DNA from: Arthrobacter nitroguajacolicus_D
Lineage (GTDB): Bacteria > Actinomycetota > Actinomycetes > Actinomycetales > Micrococcaceae
Reading direction: 5' to 3'
Length of the DNA: 64,000 nt
NCBI RefSeq assembly: GCF_031455195.1
Contig: NZ_JAVDSH010000008.1
Location: 162,593-226,592 of the forward strand
Every line of letters starts with the position of its first letter. The stretch's first letter is position 1. Below, in pieces: positions 17,440 to 25,769 of the stretch. The notes beneath the pieces were generated by a model that was given only the letters and a program-made list of their open reading frames with translations, did no database searches and was not told the DNA's origin. The translations under genes and the position numbers were made by a program.

Positions 17440-18759
17440 GTGCCAGCTTCCGTTCCTGTTTCCTCCCCAGCTCCCGCCCTGCCCGACTTGCCGGGGTTAT
17501 CCGCCCGGCAATCCGAGTTCTCTTTCACGGTGGGCACCCGCCTGACTGAAGCGTGCTCGCCGTCGGACGCCCAAGTGGACGCCAACGGCGGCGCCTTCCT
17601 TGGCCGGACAGGTACCATCACCACGCCGCACGGAACCATCCAGACGCCCGCCTTCATCGCCGTCGGAACCAAAGCGACCGTGAAGGCCGTGCTGCCCGAG
17701 TCGATCGCCGCGTTTGGCGCGCAGGCCGTACTGGCCAACGCCTACCACCTGTACCTGCAGCCCGGGCCCGAAATCCTCGACGCCGCGGGTGGGCTGGGTG
17801 CGTTCATGAACTGGCCCGGGCCCACTTTTACCGACTCCGGCGGGTTTCAGGTGATGAGCCTGGGCTCGGGGTTCAAGAAAGTCATCGACATGAAGAACGT
17901 CGATTCGTCCGGCCCCGATGACGCCGTAGCACCGGGCAAGGAACGTCTGGCGCACATTGACGACGACGGCGTCTGGTTCAAATCCCACCTGAACGGTGAC
18001 CGCCACCGTTTCTCCCCCGAGATCTCCATGCGTGTCCAACACCAGATCGGCGCGGACATCATGTTCGCCTTCGACGAGCTCACTACCCTGCAGAATTCGC
18101 GGGCGTACCAGGAGGAGTCCTTGGAGCGCACCCGTTTGTGGGCGCTGCGGTGCTTGGAGGAGCACGCTTCGTTGACTTCTTCCCGTGTCGGCAAGCCGTA
18201 TCAGGCGTTGTTCGGGGTTATTCAGGGAGCCCAATACGAGGACCTGCGCCGCAAAGCCTGCCAGGACCTCGGTGCCATGCCCTTTGACGGATACGGGATC
18301 GGCGGTGCGTTGGAGAAGGAAAACCTGGGCACCATTGTGCGTTGGTGCAACGAGGAACTGCCCGAGGACAAGCCCAGGCACCTGCTCGGCATCTCCGAAC
18401 CGGACGATATCTTCACGGCCATCGAGAACGGCGCCGACACGTTCGACTGCGTCTCCCCCACGCGCGTTGCCAGGAACTCAGCGTTCTATACCCCGTTTGG
18501 CCGGTTCAACTTGTCCGGGGCTAAATACAAAGCCGATTTCGGGCCCTTGCAGGACGGCTGCGACTGCTACACATGCGTCAACTACTCGCGCGCGTACATC
18601 CACCACTTGTTCAAGGCCAAGGAGATGCTCTCCGCGACGCTGATTTCCATCCACAACGAACGCTTCGTGGTGAAGATGGTCGACGATGCCCGGCTGGCCA
18701 TCGAATCCGGGGACTTCTTCGAGTTCAAGGCGGAGACGCTGGGGCGGTACTACTCGTAG
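17440..18759 (+). CDS. tgt: tRNA-guanine transglycosylase
   Basis: 439 aa from GTG 17440. The enzyme swaps guanine-34 of GUN-anticodon tRNAs for a queuine-type base. DSGGFQVMSL holds one active-site Asp, the second is in TFDCVSPTRVARN, and the zinc site is CDCYTCVNYSRAYIHH. The N-terminal about 45 residues precede the core and the true start may be somewhat later. It converges on a YhhQ-type queuosine-precursor transporter gene. Since no preQ1 synthesis genes are present here, uptake and insertion of a scavenged precursor is a reasonable reading. Confidence 0.95.
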   Translation: MPASVPVSSPAPALPDLPGLSARQSEFSFTVGTRLTEACSPSDAQVDANGGAFLGRTGTITTPHGTIQTPAFIAVGTKATVKAVLPESIAAFGAQAVLANAYHLYLQPGPEILDAAGGLGAFMNWPGPTFTDSGGFQVMSLGSGFKKVIDMKNVDSSGPDDAVAPGKERLAHIDDDGVWFKSHLNGDRHRFSPEISMRVQHQIGADIMFAFDELTTLQNSRAYQEESLERTRLWALRCLEEHASLTSSRVGKPYQALFGVIQGAQYEDLRRKACQDLGAMPFDGYGIGGALEKENLGTIVRWCNEELPEDKPRHLLGISEPDDIFTAIENGADTFDCVSPTRVARNSAFYTPFGRFNLSGAKYKADFGPLQDGCDCYTCVNYSRAYIHHLFKAKEMLSATLISIHNERFVVKMVDDARLAIESGDFFEFKAETLGRYYS

Positions 18760-18779
18760 GTTGGCGCTCCGGAGCCGAG

Positions 18780-19490
18780 CTAGGCTGCGACTGCTCCGTA
18801 GCTTGGCTCGCGCTTCTTGATCCAGCCAACAACCAGTACGGTGACAGGCACGAACAGGAACTCCACCGCGGTCTTGTAAACGAAGCCCACCAGGACGTAG
18901 TTGACGAACGAGCCGGCGTCCGAGATGCCGATGACAGACGCCGCGATGCTGCAGAAGATCAGGGTGTCCACGAATTCTCCCACCACGGAAGAACCCATGA
19001 GGCGTGCCCACAGGGATCGTTCACCCGTGCGCTGCTTCATCTTCACCAGGATCCAGGAGTTGATGGTCTGTCCTGCCAGGAAAGCAAGCAGGGAGGCAAG
19101 GACGATCTGCGGCACAGGACCCAGTGCCCCCTCGATAGCGGCCTGCTTCGCGGTTCCGTAGTCATCGTCAAAACCGGGAAGGATGATGATCACCCAGTAG
19201 CAAAGGGAGGCGAACACACTCAGCGCAAAGGAGGTGATGATGGCTTTGCGGGTCACTTTGAATCCGTAGACCTCACTCATCACGTCGCCCAGGATGTAGG
19301 CCAACGGGAAAAGGAAGAACCCACCGTCGGTGATGATCGGCCCGAGCACCACGCCCTTTGAAGCGCCGATGTTGGACAGGATCAGCACCACGGCCATGAC
19401 GGCCAACATGATGCCGAAATACGGGGAACCGATCGAGGCGAAGCGGGGTGCAGGCTTACTCAGCGTGCTGGAGCCGGAGGGCGAAGACAT
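18780..19490 (-). CDS. yhhQ: Queuosine precursor transporter (YhhQ family)
   Basis: 236 aa, about six membrane segments. The family signature is seen in ILSNIGASKGV, GGFFLFPLAYILGDVMSEVYG and GQTINSWILVKMK. YhhQ/QPTR proteins import queuine, preQ0 or preQ1. It converges on tgt with only 20 bp between stops, including the palindrome GCTCCGGAGC, which strengthens the functional link. No preQ1 riboswitch was recognised upstream. Confidence 0.88.
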   Translation of the reverse strand: MSSPSGSSTLSKPAPRFASIGSPYFGIMLAVMAVVLILSNIGASKGVVLGPIITDGGFFLFPLAYILGDVMSEVYGFKVTRKAIITSFALSVFASLCYWVIIILPGFDDDYGTAKQAAIEGALGPVPQIVLASLLAFLAGQTINSWILVKMKQRTGERSLWARLMGSSVVGEFVDTLIFCSIAASVIGISDAGSFVNYVLVGFVYKTAVEFLFVPVTVLVVGWIKKREPSYGAVAA

Positions 19491-19605
19491 GGGTCATCCA
19501 TTTCGTAGTGGTTCGCGAAGGTCGCCGCATCTTGGCTGCCCCGCTGTATTAGCACTGTGGTGGTGGGGCATCTGGCCCGGCACCGGTTCCATTGTCCCAC
19601 CCGCC

Positions 19606-19701
19606 GATCCTCTCTCACATCCCACCCCCTTCCCGCTGATCCTCTCTCACATCCCACCCCCTTCCCGCTGATCCTCTCTCACATCCCACCCCCTTGAACC
19701 A
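19606..19701. repeat. Three tandem 32-bp repeats (plus a decayed fourth)
   Basis: Units start at 19606, 19638 and 19670 with exact 32-base spacing and near-identical sequence (GATCCTCTCTCACATCCCAC, then CCCCTTCCCGCT). A weaker unit continues to about 19720. On the minus strand the core reads GTGAGAGAGG. The units are contiguous with no spacers. The five-unit array at 30373-30527 has the same unit length and core, so both belong to one repeat family. Confidence 0.85.
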
Positions 19702-19724
19702 AACCCTCCCTCACTTCCTTCTTT

Positions 19725-19770
19725 TTGAACACGTTCAGAAATCTGGCATACTCATTCTTGAACACGTTCA
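19725..19770 (+). promoter_or_regulatory. Promoter with twin TetR-type operators
   Basis: Two copies of the palindromic box TGAACACGTTCA lie at 19726-19737 and 19759-19770, 33 bp apart. TTGAAC (19725-19730) and CATACT (19747-19752), 16 bp apart, make a plausible -35/-10 pair. Box 1 covers the -35 and box 2 covers the start region. The TetR gene begins 23 bp later, so autorepression is likely. Confidence 0.65.
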
Positions 19771-19793
19771 AAACCTTGATCAAGGAGCCTCAG

Positions 19794-20456
19794 GTGGCAG
19801 CAAAGAGCGAACAGACCCGGCAACTCGTGGCAGACGTCGCGCTGAAGATGTTCCGTGAAATCGGCTTCGAAAAGACCACAATGCGTGCCATTGCGCAGGA
19901 AGCCGGCGTGTCCGTAGGGAACGCCTACTACTACTTCGCTTCCAAGGATGAACTGGTTCAGGAGCTGTACGTCCAGGTCCAGGATGAGCATGCAGTGGTC
20001 GCGGCACAGGCGCTGGAGGGCGTTCACGACCTCACGGGGCGCCTGAAAGCAGTGCTGCACACCGGCGTCGACGTCATGGCCCCTTACCATCAGTTCGGTT
20101 CCGACTTCATCTCAACCGCCATACGGCCGACTTCGCCTGTCAACCCGTTCGGCGAGGCATCCACCGCCGCCCGCGAGGCTTCGCTCGCGATCTTCCGTTC
20201 CGCCGTCGAGGGCTCCTCTCCCGCCGTCGCTAAAAAACTGCGCGCCGATCTGCCCGAGCTGCTGTGGCTGGCGTACATGGGCGTCGCACTGTTCTGGGTT
20301 TACGACAAATCCGAGGGCCAACGCCGTACCCGGAAACTGATCGACGGTGCCGCACCTCTTGTGGCTCGCGGCCTGTCTCTGGCAAAGATTCCCGGAGTCA
20401 GCAAGGTCTTCGACGACGTTTTGGGACTCGTACGCAGCGTCAAGGAGGACTCGTAA
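19794..20456 (+). CDS. TetR-family transcriptional regulator
   Basis: 220 aa from GTG 19794, chosen because AAGGAG (19782-19787) precedes it at ideal spacing; the frame is open to 19725 but that would run through the operators. The N-terminal helix-turn-helix (FEKTTMRAIAQEAGVSVGNAYYYFASKDELV) is typical. The C-terminal ligand domain is not assignable. It probably binds the two TGAACACGTTCA boxes at its own promoter and controls the epimerase gene that overlaps its stop (TAATG). Confidence 0.88.
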   Translation: MAAKSEQTRQLVADVALKMFREIGFEKTTMRAIAQEAGVSVGNAYYYFASKDELVQELYVQVQDEHAVVAAQALEGVHDLTGRLKAVLHTGVDVMAPYHQFGSDFISTAIRPTSPVNPFGEASTAAREASLAIFRSAVEGSSPAVAKKLRADLPELLWLAYMGVALFWVYDKSEGQRRTRKLIDGAAPLVARGLSLAKIPGVSKVFDDVLGLVRSVKEDS

Positions 20457-21367
20457 TGACCCGGACAGTGGTGATCGCCGGTGCCAGCGGGTTCATTGGC
20501 AGCTACTTCACGCGGCGGTTCCTCGAAGAGGGCTGGCAGGTCCGGACAGTCGGGCGGGATGTCTCGGCTGACGCCCAGTGGCATGACGACGGCGGCATCA
20601 CCAAGTCGCTGGACGGCGCCGAACTGCTGGTGAACCTCGCCGGACGATCCGTGAATTGCCGTTACGACGAGCGGCACCGGCGAGAGATCCTGGACTCCCG
20701 GGTTTTGACGACGCGTGCGTTGGGCCGGGCGGTTGCTGCGTGTGCGGAACCTCCCCGAACCTGGATCAACTCGAGCACCGGGACCATCTACCGGCACGCC
20801 GACGACCACCCACAATCGGAGGCATCCGGCGAGTTGGGCACTGGGTTCTCCGTCGACGTGGCCCGCGCATGGGAAGACGAATTGGCGGCCGCCGTTGCGC
20901 CGGACACTCGAAAGGTGGCCCTGCGGATTGCGATCGTGCTCGGTGCCGGTGGCGTCATGAGCCCCCTCCAGAACCTCGCCCGGCTTGGCCTGGGTGGGCA
21001 CATGGGTCCCGGTACGCAGAAATTCAGCTGGATCCATGTGGAGGACTTGTTCCGTGTGGTGCTGTTCGTCCACCAGCGCGCTGAGCTAACGGGTCCTGTG
21101 AACGCGGCAACGCCCTACCCCGTGGACAACCGCGAACTGATGTCGCTGGTTCGGCAAAGTATGGGTGTCCCGTTTGGCATTCCTACACCGGCCTGGCTCC
21201 TGGAAGCCGGGGCCGTTCTGATCCGGACGCAGACCGAGTTGGTGCTCAAGAGCCGCTGGGTTGAGCCGCGGAAGTTGCTCGACGCCGGGTTCGCCTTCGA
21301 GCACCCAACTCTGGCCGACGCGCTGAACGACATCGCCAAGCAAGTCCCCAAGCCCTCTCTCCCATAA
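20456..21367 (+). CDS. TIGR01777-type NAD-dependent epimerase
   Basis: 303 aa. Extended SDR fold: GASGFIGSYFTRRFLEEGW at the N-terminus, LVNLAGRSVNCRY, INSSTGTIYRHADD, FSWIHVEDLFRVV, and a C-terminal DUF1731-like part (FGIPTPAWLLEAGAVLIRTQTEL). The family is related to cell-division inhibitor SulA-like/YfcH proteins and its substrate is not known. ATG 20456 overlaps the TetR stop as TAATG, with AAGGAGG at 20442-20448, so it is translationally coupled to and presumably controlled by that regulator. Confidence 0.85.
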   Translation: MTRTVVIAGASGFIGSYFTRRFLEEGWQVRTVGRDVSADAQWHDDGGITKSLDGAELLVNLAGRSVNCRYDERHRREILDSRVLTTRALGRAVAACAEPPRTWINSSTGTIYRHADDHPQSEASGELGTGFSVDVARAWEDELAAAVAPDTRKVALRIAIVLGAGGVMSPLQNLARLGLGGHMGPGTQKFSWIHVEDLFRVVLFVHQRAELTGPVNAATPYPVDNRELMSLVRQSMGVPFGIPTPAWLLEAGAVLIRTQTELVLKSRWVEPRKLLDAGFAFEHPTLADALNDIAKQVPKPSLP

Positions 21368-21413
21368 TCACCCCTTCACCCAAACCCTCTCTCACCCACG
21401 CAGAAAGGCAGCC

Positions 21414-21866
21414 ATGAGCCAGGAACCATGGACTGACGAAGATGAGTACGCTCTGGCAACCAAGGGCCAGTCCAGAGGATGGCGCTACGGACCAAAGGAC
21501 CGAGTGGTGCTCGACACCAAGGGACTTGCAGTTGGAACCGCCGTAGCGCATCTGACATTCTGCGTTCTCCTCAGCATCCAAGGGCCGGAGTGGGCTGTCA
21601 TCTTTTTTATTTATAGCCTCCTCCCGGTCTGGGCTGTTGGTGCTGCGGCCGGATCACTTCTCGGCTTGGCTCTGCGCCGCGTCCGGAACCAATGGGTTCA
21701 CGTTGTCGCCTTTTTCGCCGGAGCTTTACTCATGTGTGTCCCATTCGGTGGACTTTCACCGACGGGTCCGCTTCTTTTCTCGTTGTCGATCGCCGTCGCG
21801 GCATGCGCCGGCCGCCTGGCTGTATGGAAACTGGTCCGGATCAACCAGAGTCCCCCTGTCACATGA
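21414..21866 (+). CDS. Small membrane protein, function unknown
   Basis: 150 aa. A hydrophilic N-terminus of about 35 residues is followed by three or four hydrophobic segments (about 38-55, 60-82, 95-112, 118-135). AAAGG precedes the ATG. I do not recognise the family. A single copy of the CTCTCTCAC repeat core lies just upstream (about 21390), between this gene and the epimerase. Confidence 0.6.
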   Translation: MSQEPWTDEDEYALATKGQSRGWRYGPKDRVVLDTKGLAVGTAVAHLTFCVLLSIQGPEWAVIFFIYSLLPVWAVGAAAGSLLGLALRRVRNQWVHVVAFFAGALLMCVPFGGLSPTGPLLFSLSIAVAACAGRLAVWKLVRINQSPPVT

Positions 21867-22153
21867 GAGAGCATCGATAGGTGAGCAGCCGCCGTCGGGC
21901 GTTAAGGTGCGGCCACCGTCCCCAACCTAGCCACGCAACCCGAATCCTAAGGAAGTGTTAGGAAATGCCCCGCGGGCTATGGCTGTGCCGTGCATCACCC
22001 ATAGTTTGGAATACGTCCTCTTCACCTTGGAGGACCTTTCTTAGTCGACGAAGAGCCATGCGCAAGGACGCCATGAGCACGAGCTTCATGGACAGAACGA
22101 ACTCAGGCAAGACACGGCCGCCGCAAAACGCTGCCGTCCAGGAAGGTTCATTG

Positions 22154-23563
22154 ATGAGCACCCAGCAAGCTGCACCTCTGAGCGAAGCCGCTCAGACACG
22201 CAAAGCCGTGAGCAATATCCTCAAGGGCTCCGCGGGCAACCTCGTGGAGTGGTTCGACCTCTACGTCTATACGGTTTTCGCGGCATATTTTCAGTCGCAC
22301 TTCTTTAATTCCTCGGACGACCTTCAGGCTGGCCTTGAGGCGATGGCGGTCTTTTCGACGTCGTTCCTTATGCGTCCGATCGGAAGTTGGTTCTTCGGCC
22401 GCTACGCAGACCGCAAGGGCCGCAAGGCCGCGCTGACGCTCAGTGTGACCATGATGTCGGCCGGGTCCTTCGCGATCGCGATCCTGCCGACACAGGATGT
22501 GATCGGACTCTGGGCCCTGATCTTGCTGGTGTTTATCCGCGTCGTGCAGGGCTTCTCAGTCGGCGGTGAGTACGGCACCAGCGCCACGTACATGTCCGAG
22601 GCGGCAACGGCAAAGCGCCGCGGCTTCTTCTCCAGCTTCCAGTACGTCACGCTGATCGGCGGCCAGATGCTGGCACTTTTGGTGCTCGTGATTCTGCAGA
22701 ACACCATGAGCAAGGAAGACCTGACGGCGTGGGGATGGCGTATCCCGTTCGCCGTAGGTGGCGTGGCTGCGCTGGTTGTTCTCTGGCTCCGCCGTTCGAT
22801 GGAGGAGACCCTCTCTTCCGATCAGCTCCGTGCCGCACATGTGAAAGTGGAGGGCGAGGCCCAGCCTGGCACTATGAAGCTCCTGCTCACTAGGCACTGG
22901 AAGCCGCTGCTCATCTGCATCGGCATCACCCTCGGCGGCACGGTTGCGTTCTATACGTACACCAACTTCATCCTGAAGTTCATGAACGATACGTCCGGCA
23001 TCGCCAAGACGGATACCTCCGTGATCAACTTCTGGGCGCTGTTCATCTTCATGCTGCTGCAGCCTGTCTACGGCCTGATTTCGGACAAGGTGGGCCGCAA
23101 ACCCCTGCTGATCTGGTTCGGCGTCACCGGCGTCCTGTTCACCTGGCCGCTGCTCTCCACTCTTTCCGGCACCAAGGATCCGTTCATCGCATTCCTGCTG
23201 ATGCTGGGCGGCCTGCTCATGGTTGGCGGCTACACGTCCATCAACGCACTGGTGAAGGCCGAACTGTTCCCGGCTTCGATCCGCGCCTTGGGAGTAGGAC
23301 TCGGTTACGCAATCGCCAACTCGCTGTTCGGCGGAACCGTCCCCCTGATCGGTGCTGCGTTGCAGAAATCCAACCAGGTGGATCTGTTCTTCACGTACGT
23401 CACAGCTGCGATCTTCATCTCGCTTCTGGTGTACATCTTCGCGCTGAAGAACAAGACGTCCACGCACTTGGATGCGGAGCAAGGCCACGCGTTCGTGGCG
23501 AAGGGCGCTGCGACGGCAACAACAAAGGACGACGACGGCACGAAGGATCGCGTCGACGCCTGA
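22154..23563 (+). CDS. MFS transporter of the metabolite:proton symporter (MHS) family
   Basis: 469 aa from ATG 22154 with GGAAGG upstream; the frame is open to 21965 but the extra residues do not fit. Twelve membrane segments. The start GNLVEWFDLYVY, the loop FGRYADRKGRK and the block RVVQGFSVGGEYGTSATYMSE are signatures of the KgtP/ProP/citrate-type MHS subfamily. A di- or tricarboxylate or a related organic acid is the likely substrate. The two-component system and TAXI protein downstream may sense the same solute. A 15-bp hairpin follows the stop. Confidence 0.88.
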   Translation: MSTQQAAPLSEAAQTRKAVSNILKGSAGNLVEWFDLYVYTVFAAYFQSHFFNSSDDLQAGLEAMAVFSTSFLMRPIGSWFFGRYADRKGRKAALTLSVTMMSAGSFAIAILPTQDVIGLWALILLVFIRVVQGFSVGGEYGTSATYMSEAATAKRRGFFSSFQYVTLIGGQMLALLVLVILQNTMSKEDLTAWGWRIPFAVGGVAALVVLWLRRSMEETLSSDQLRAAHVKVEGEAQPGTMKLLLTRHWKPLLICIGITLGGTVAFYTYTNFILKFMNDTSGIAKTDTSVINFWALFIFMLLQPVYGLISDKVGRKPLLIWFGVTGVLFTWPLLSTLSGTKDPFIAFLLMLGGLLMVGGYTSINALVKAELFPASIRALGVGLGYAIANSLFGGTVPLIGAALQKSNQVDLFFTYVTAAIFISLLVYIFALKNKTSTHLDAEQGHAFVAKGAATATTKDDDGTKDRVDA

Positions 23564-23578
23564 CCTTCCTGCCTTGTT

Positions 23579-23627
23579 AGGCCCGCTCTGCGCACTTTGG
23601 GTACTCCGAAGGGCGCAGAGCGGGCCT
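23579..23627 (+). terminator. 15-bp perfect hairpin between MHS gene and two-component operon
   Basis: 23579-23593 (AGGCCCGCTCTGCGC) pairs perfectly with 23613-23627 around a 19-base loop. No T-tract. It starts 15 bp after the stop of the transporter gene and so probably ends that transcript, leaving the regulator operon with its own promoter. Confidence 0.65.
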
Positions 23628-23688
23628 CACAACGTTAAGCTCTAGTAGCGAACCAGCCAACAGCGAACCAGCCCCAATCCAAAGGACC

Positions 23689-24357
23689 ATGACAGTGCAC
23701 GTGCTCATCGTCGAGGATGACGACGCCATGGCGTCGGCCTTGAGCGCTGCCGTCGCTTCGGCCGGACATACACACACCCGCGTGTCCCGCGGCGAGGATG
23801 CGCTGCTGGCCCACCGGGAACACCAGGTGGTCCTGCTGGACCTTGGCCTTCCGGATTTGGATGGCTTGGATGTGCTGCGCAAGCTGCGCCAAGTAACCAA
23901 CATCCCCATCCTCATCCTGACGGCCCGGGATGACGAGCGGAGCGTGGTCCTGGGTCTCAGGTCCGGAGCAGACGACTACCTGGTCAAGCCCGTGAAGCTC
24001 GTGGAATTGCTTGCCAGGATCGAAGCCGTCACCCGGCGCACCAACCGCGGCGGCCAGGAAGCTCCGCACGCCATCGTCCTGGGCGAACTCGAGGTCGACC
24101 TCGACCGCCGCCTGGCCGCCGTCGGCCAACGGAAACTCGCCCTGACAGCAACCGAGTTCGACCTCCTCAGCCTCCTCGTCAGGAACGCGGGCTCGGTGGT
24201 GACCCGCGAGCAGATCCTGGACGCACTCTGGGGCGACGCGTTCGTGACACATTCCAGGTCCTTGGACGTGCACCTCACAGGCCTGCGGTCCAAGCTGCAG
24301 CTGCCCGGCTTCATCATCAACGTCCGGGGCGTTGGCTACCGGGTAGAGCAGCCGTGA
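23689..24357 (+). CDS. OmpR-family response regulator
   Basis: 222 aa. Receiver domain 1-115 with acidic pocket Glu9-Asp10, phospho-acceptor Asp51 (LLDLGLPD) and Lys100 (YLVKP). The winged-helix DNA-binding domain is at about 128-220 (LTATEFDLLSLLVRNAGSVVTREQI). AAAGGA precedes the start. It overlaps the histidine kinase gene (GTGA), so the two form a cognate pair. The likely target is the adjacent MHS transporter gene. Confidence 0.92.
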   Translation: MTVHVLIVEDDDAMASALSAAVASAGHTHTRVSRGEDALLAHREHQVVLLDLGLPDLDGLDVLRKLRQVTNIPILILTARDDERSVVLGLRSGADDYLVKPVKLVELLARIEAVTRRTNRGGQEAPHAIVLGELEVDLDRRLAAVGQRKLALTATEFDLLSLLVRNAGSVVTREQILDALWGDAFVTHSRSLDVHLTGLRSKLQLPGFIINVRGVGYRVEQP

Positions 24358-25769
24358 AAGTCCGTGTTCTCAGCATCCTGAGCTTGCTGGTGGTCATCAT
24401 CGTGGTGACGGTCTCCAGCGTGATCCTGACCTCGGCCAGCCGGGAGCTCACCCAGGAACTTCAGATCAACCGCGTCGCCGCCCTCAACCGCTTCGCGCAA
24501 CTGGCCAGCGACGCCGCCCAAGACAAAGACACCAGTCAGTTGCAGCGCGAAATGGACCGCTACTCCGAGCTTTACGGCGAGGGAATCCTGATCCGCACAC
24601 AGGAGGGAACCGTCCGTTCCGGCGGACTCAGCGAAGAGCGGCCCGACGTCCAGGACGCACTGAACCGGGCGAGCCTCAACCTCAGCGACACCACCCTGAA
24701 CCCCATCAGTGCTTTCGGGACCGGCAACGACATCATTTCCAGGTCGTTCGGCACGGCCAGCCAAGTCCTCGGCGAGGCTGTTGTGGAAGTCAACCTCGAT
24801 GCCGCCCGGCAAAAGCTGCGGGAGCGATGGCTGGTGGTCGGATTCGCGGCGCTGGCGTTGGCAGCTTTGCTCCTGCTCGCCGCAGCGCGAATCACCGGGT
24901 GGGTCCTGCGCCCGGTCAACCGGCTCAGCAGGGCAGTTCACGAGCTCGAAACCACGGGTAAAACAAGCCAACTTCCCGACGCCGGACCGCCCGAACTGCG
25001 CGAACTCAGCCGCTCCTTCACCGCCATGGCGGACACCGTGACGGAGAGTATGGAGTCCCAGCGCCGGCTGATCGCTGACACATCGCATCAACTTAGAAAC
25101 CCTGTTGGGGCGCTTCGGCTGCGGATCGATTTGCTGCAGCTGGAACTCAAAGGGCAGCAGGAGAAGGCTGCGGCAGCTGGTGTTGTGGCGGAACTTGAGC
25201 GGGTTGAGGAAATGCTCGACGGCGTGCTGAAGCTGGCGACGGCGGAACACCGCGCCTTCGAGGGGTCTACCCGCCCGGACCAAGCCGCAGAGCACCAGCG
25301 GCAAGCCGTCATCGACCCCCTCCCCATCCTGCAGGGCGAAGTAGAACGGGCCGTACCTGCCGCTCAACGGGCGGGATCCCGGCTTACGCTAGAGGGCCCC
25401 GCACACGAAAACCAGATCAACTGCGACCCCGACGAACTTGCCCACATGGTGGGAGAACTCATTGCCAACGCCATCAAGTACGCCCCCGGAGCTACCATCA
25501 CCGTGGCCACGCAGCAGACGGCAGGCGGAAGCGCCGTCGTAATTTCCGACGACGGTCCCGGCCTCCCAGCCGAGCAGCGTGCCGCTTCCACCACCAGGTT
25601 CTGGCGGGCCCCACAGCACAGCAAAATCCCTGGCAACGGTTTGGGCATGACCATCGTGGATCGGCTGGCCCAAGCAAACGGCGGCCGGCTCGTCATTGAG
25701 CCGCGCGAGCCGCATGGGCTGACGGCACGGCTCGAGTTTGCGAAACCGGAGGACGCGCAGGATGCCTGA
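24354..25769 (+). CDS. Sensor histidine kinase
   Basis: 471 aa from GTG 24354. Membrane segments at about 7-28 and 160-181 enclose an extracytoplasmic sensor domain of about 130 residues. A HAMP region follows (RPVNRLSRAVHELETTG), then the dimerisation/phospho-transfer domain with His245 (DTSHQLRNPVGALRLR), then an ATPase domain (ELIANAIKYAP, VISDDGPGLP, GNGLGMTIV). It partners the regulator upstream. Its stop overlaps the start of the TAXI-type binding protein by 8 bp, suggesting that protein feeds it its ligand. Confidence 0.92.
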   Translation: MKVRVLSILSLLVVIIVVTVSSVILTSASRELTQELQINRVAALNRFAQLASDAAQDKDTSQLQREMDRYSELYGEGILIRTQEGTVRSGGLSEERPDVQDALNRASLNLSDTTLNPISAFGTGNDIISRSFGTASQVLGEAVVEVNLDAARQKLRERWLVVGFAALALAALLLLAAARITGWVLRPVNRLSRAVHELETTGKTSQLPDAGPPELRELSRSFTAMADTVTESMESQRRLIADTSHQLRNPVGALRLRIDLLQLELKGQQEKAAAAGVVAELERVEEMLDGVLKLATAEHRAFEGSTRPDQAAEHQRQAVIDPLPILQGEVERAVPAAQRAGSRLTLEGPAHENQINCDPDELAHMVGELIANAIKYAPGATITVATQQTAGGSAVVISDDGPGLPAEQRAASTTRFWRAPQHSKIPGNGLGMTIVDRLAQANGGRLVIEPREPHGLTARLEFAKPEDAQDA

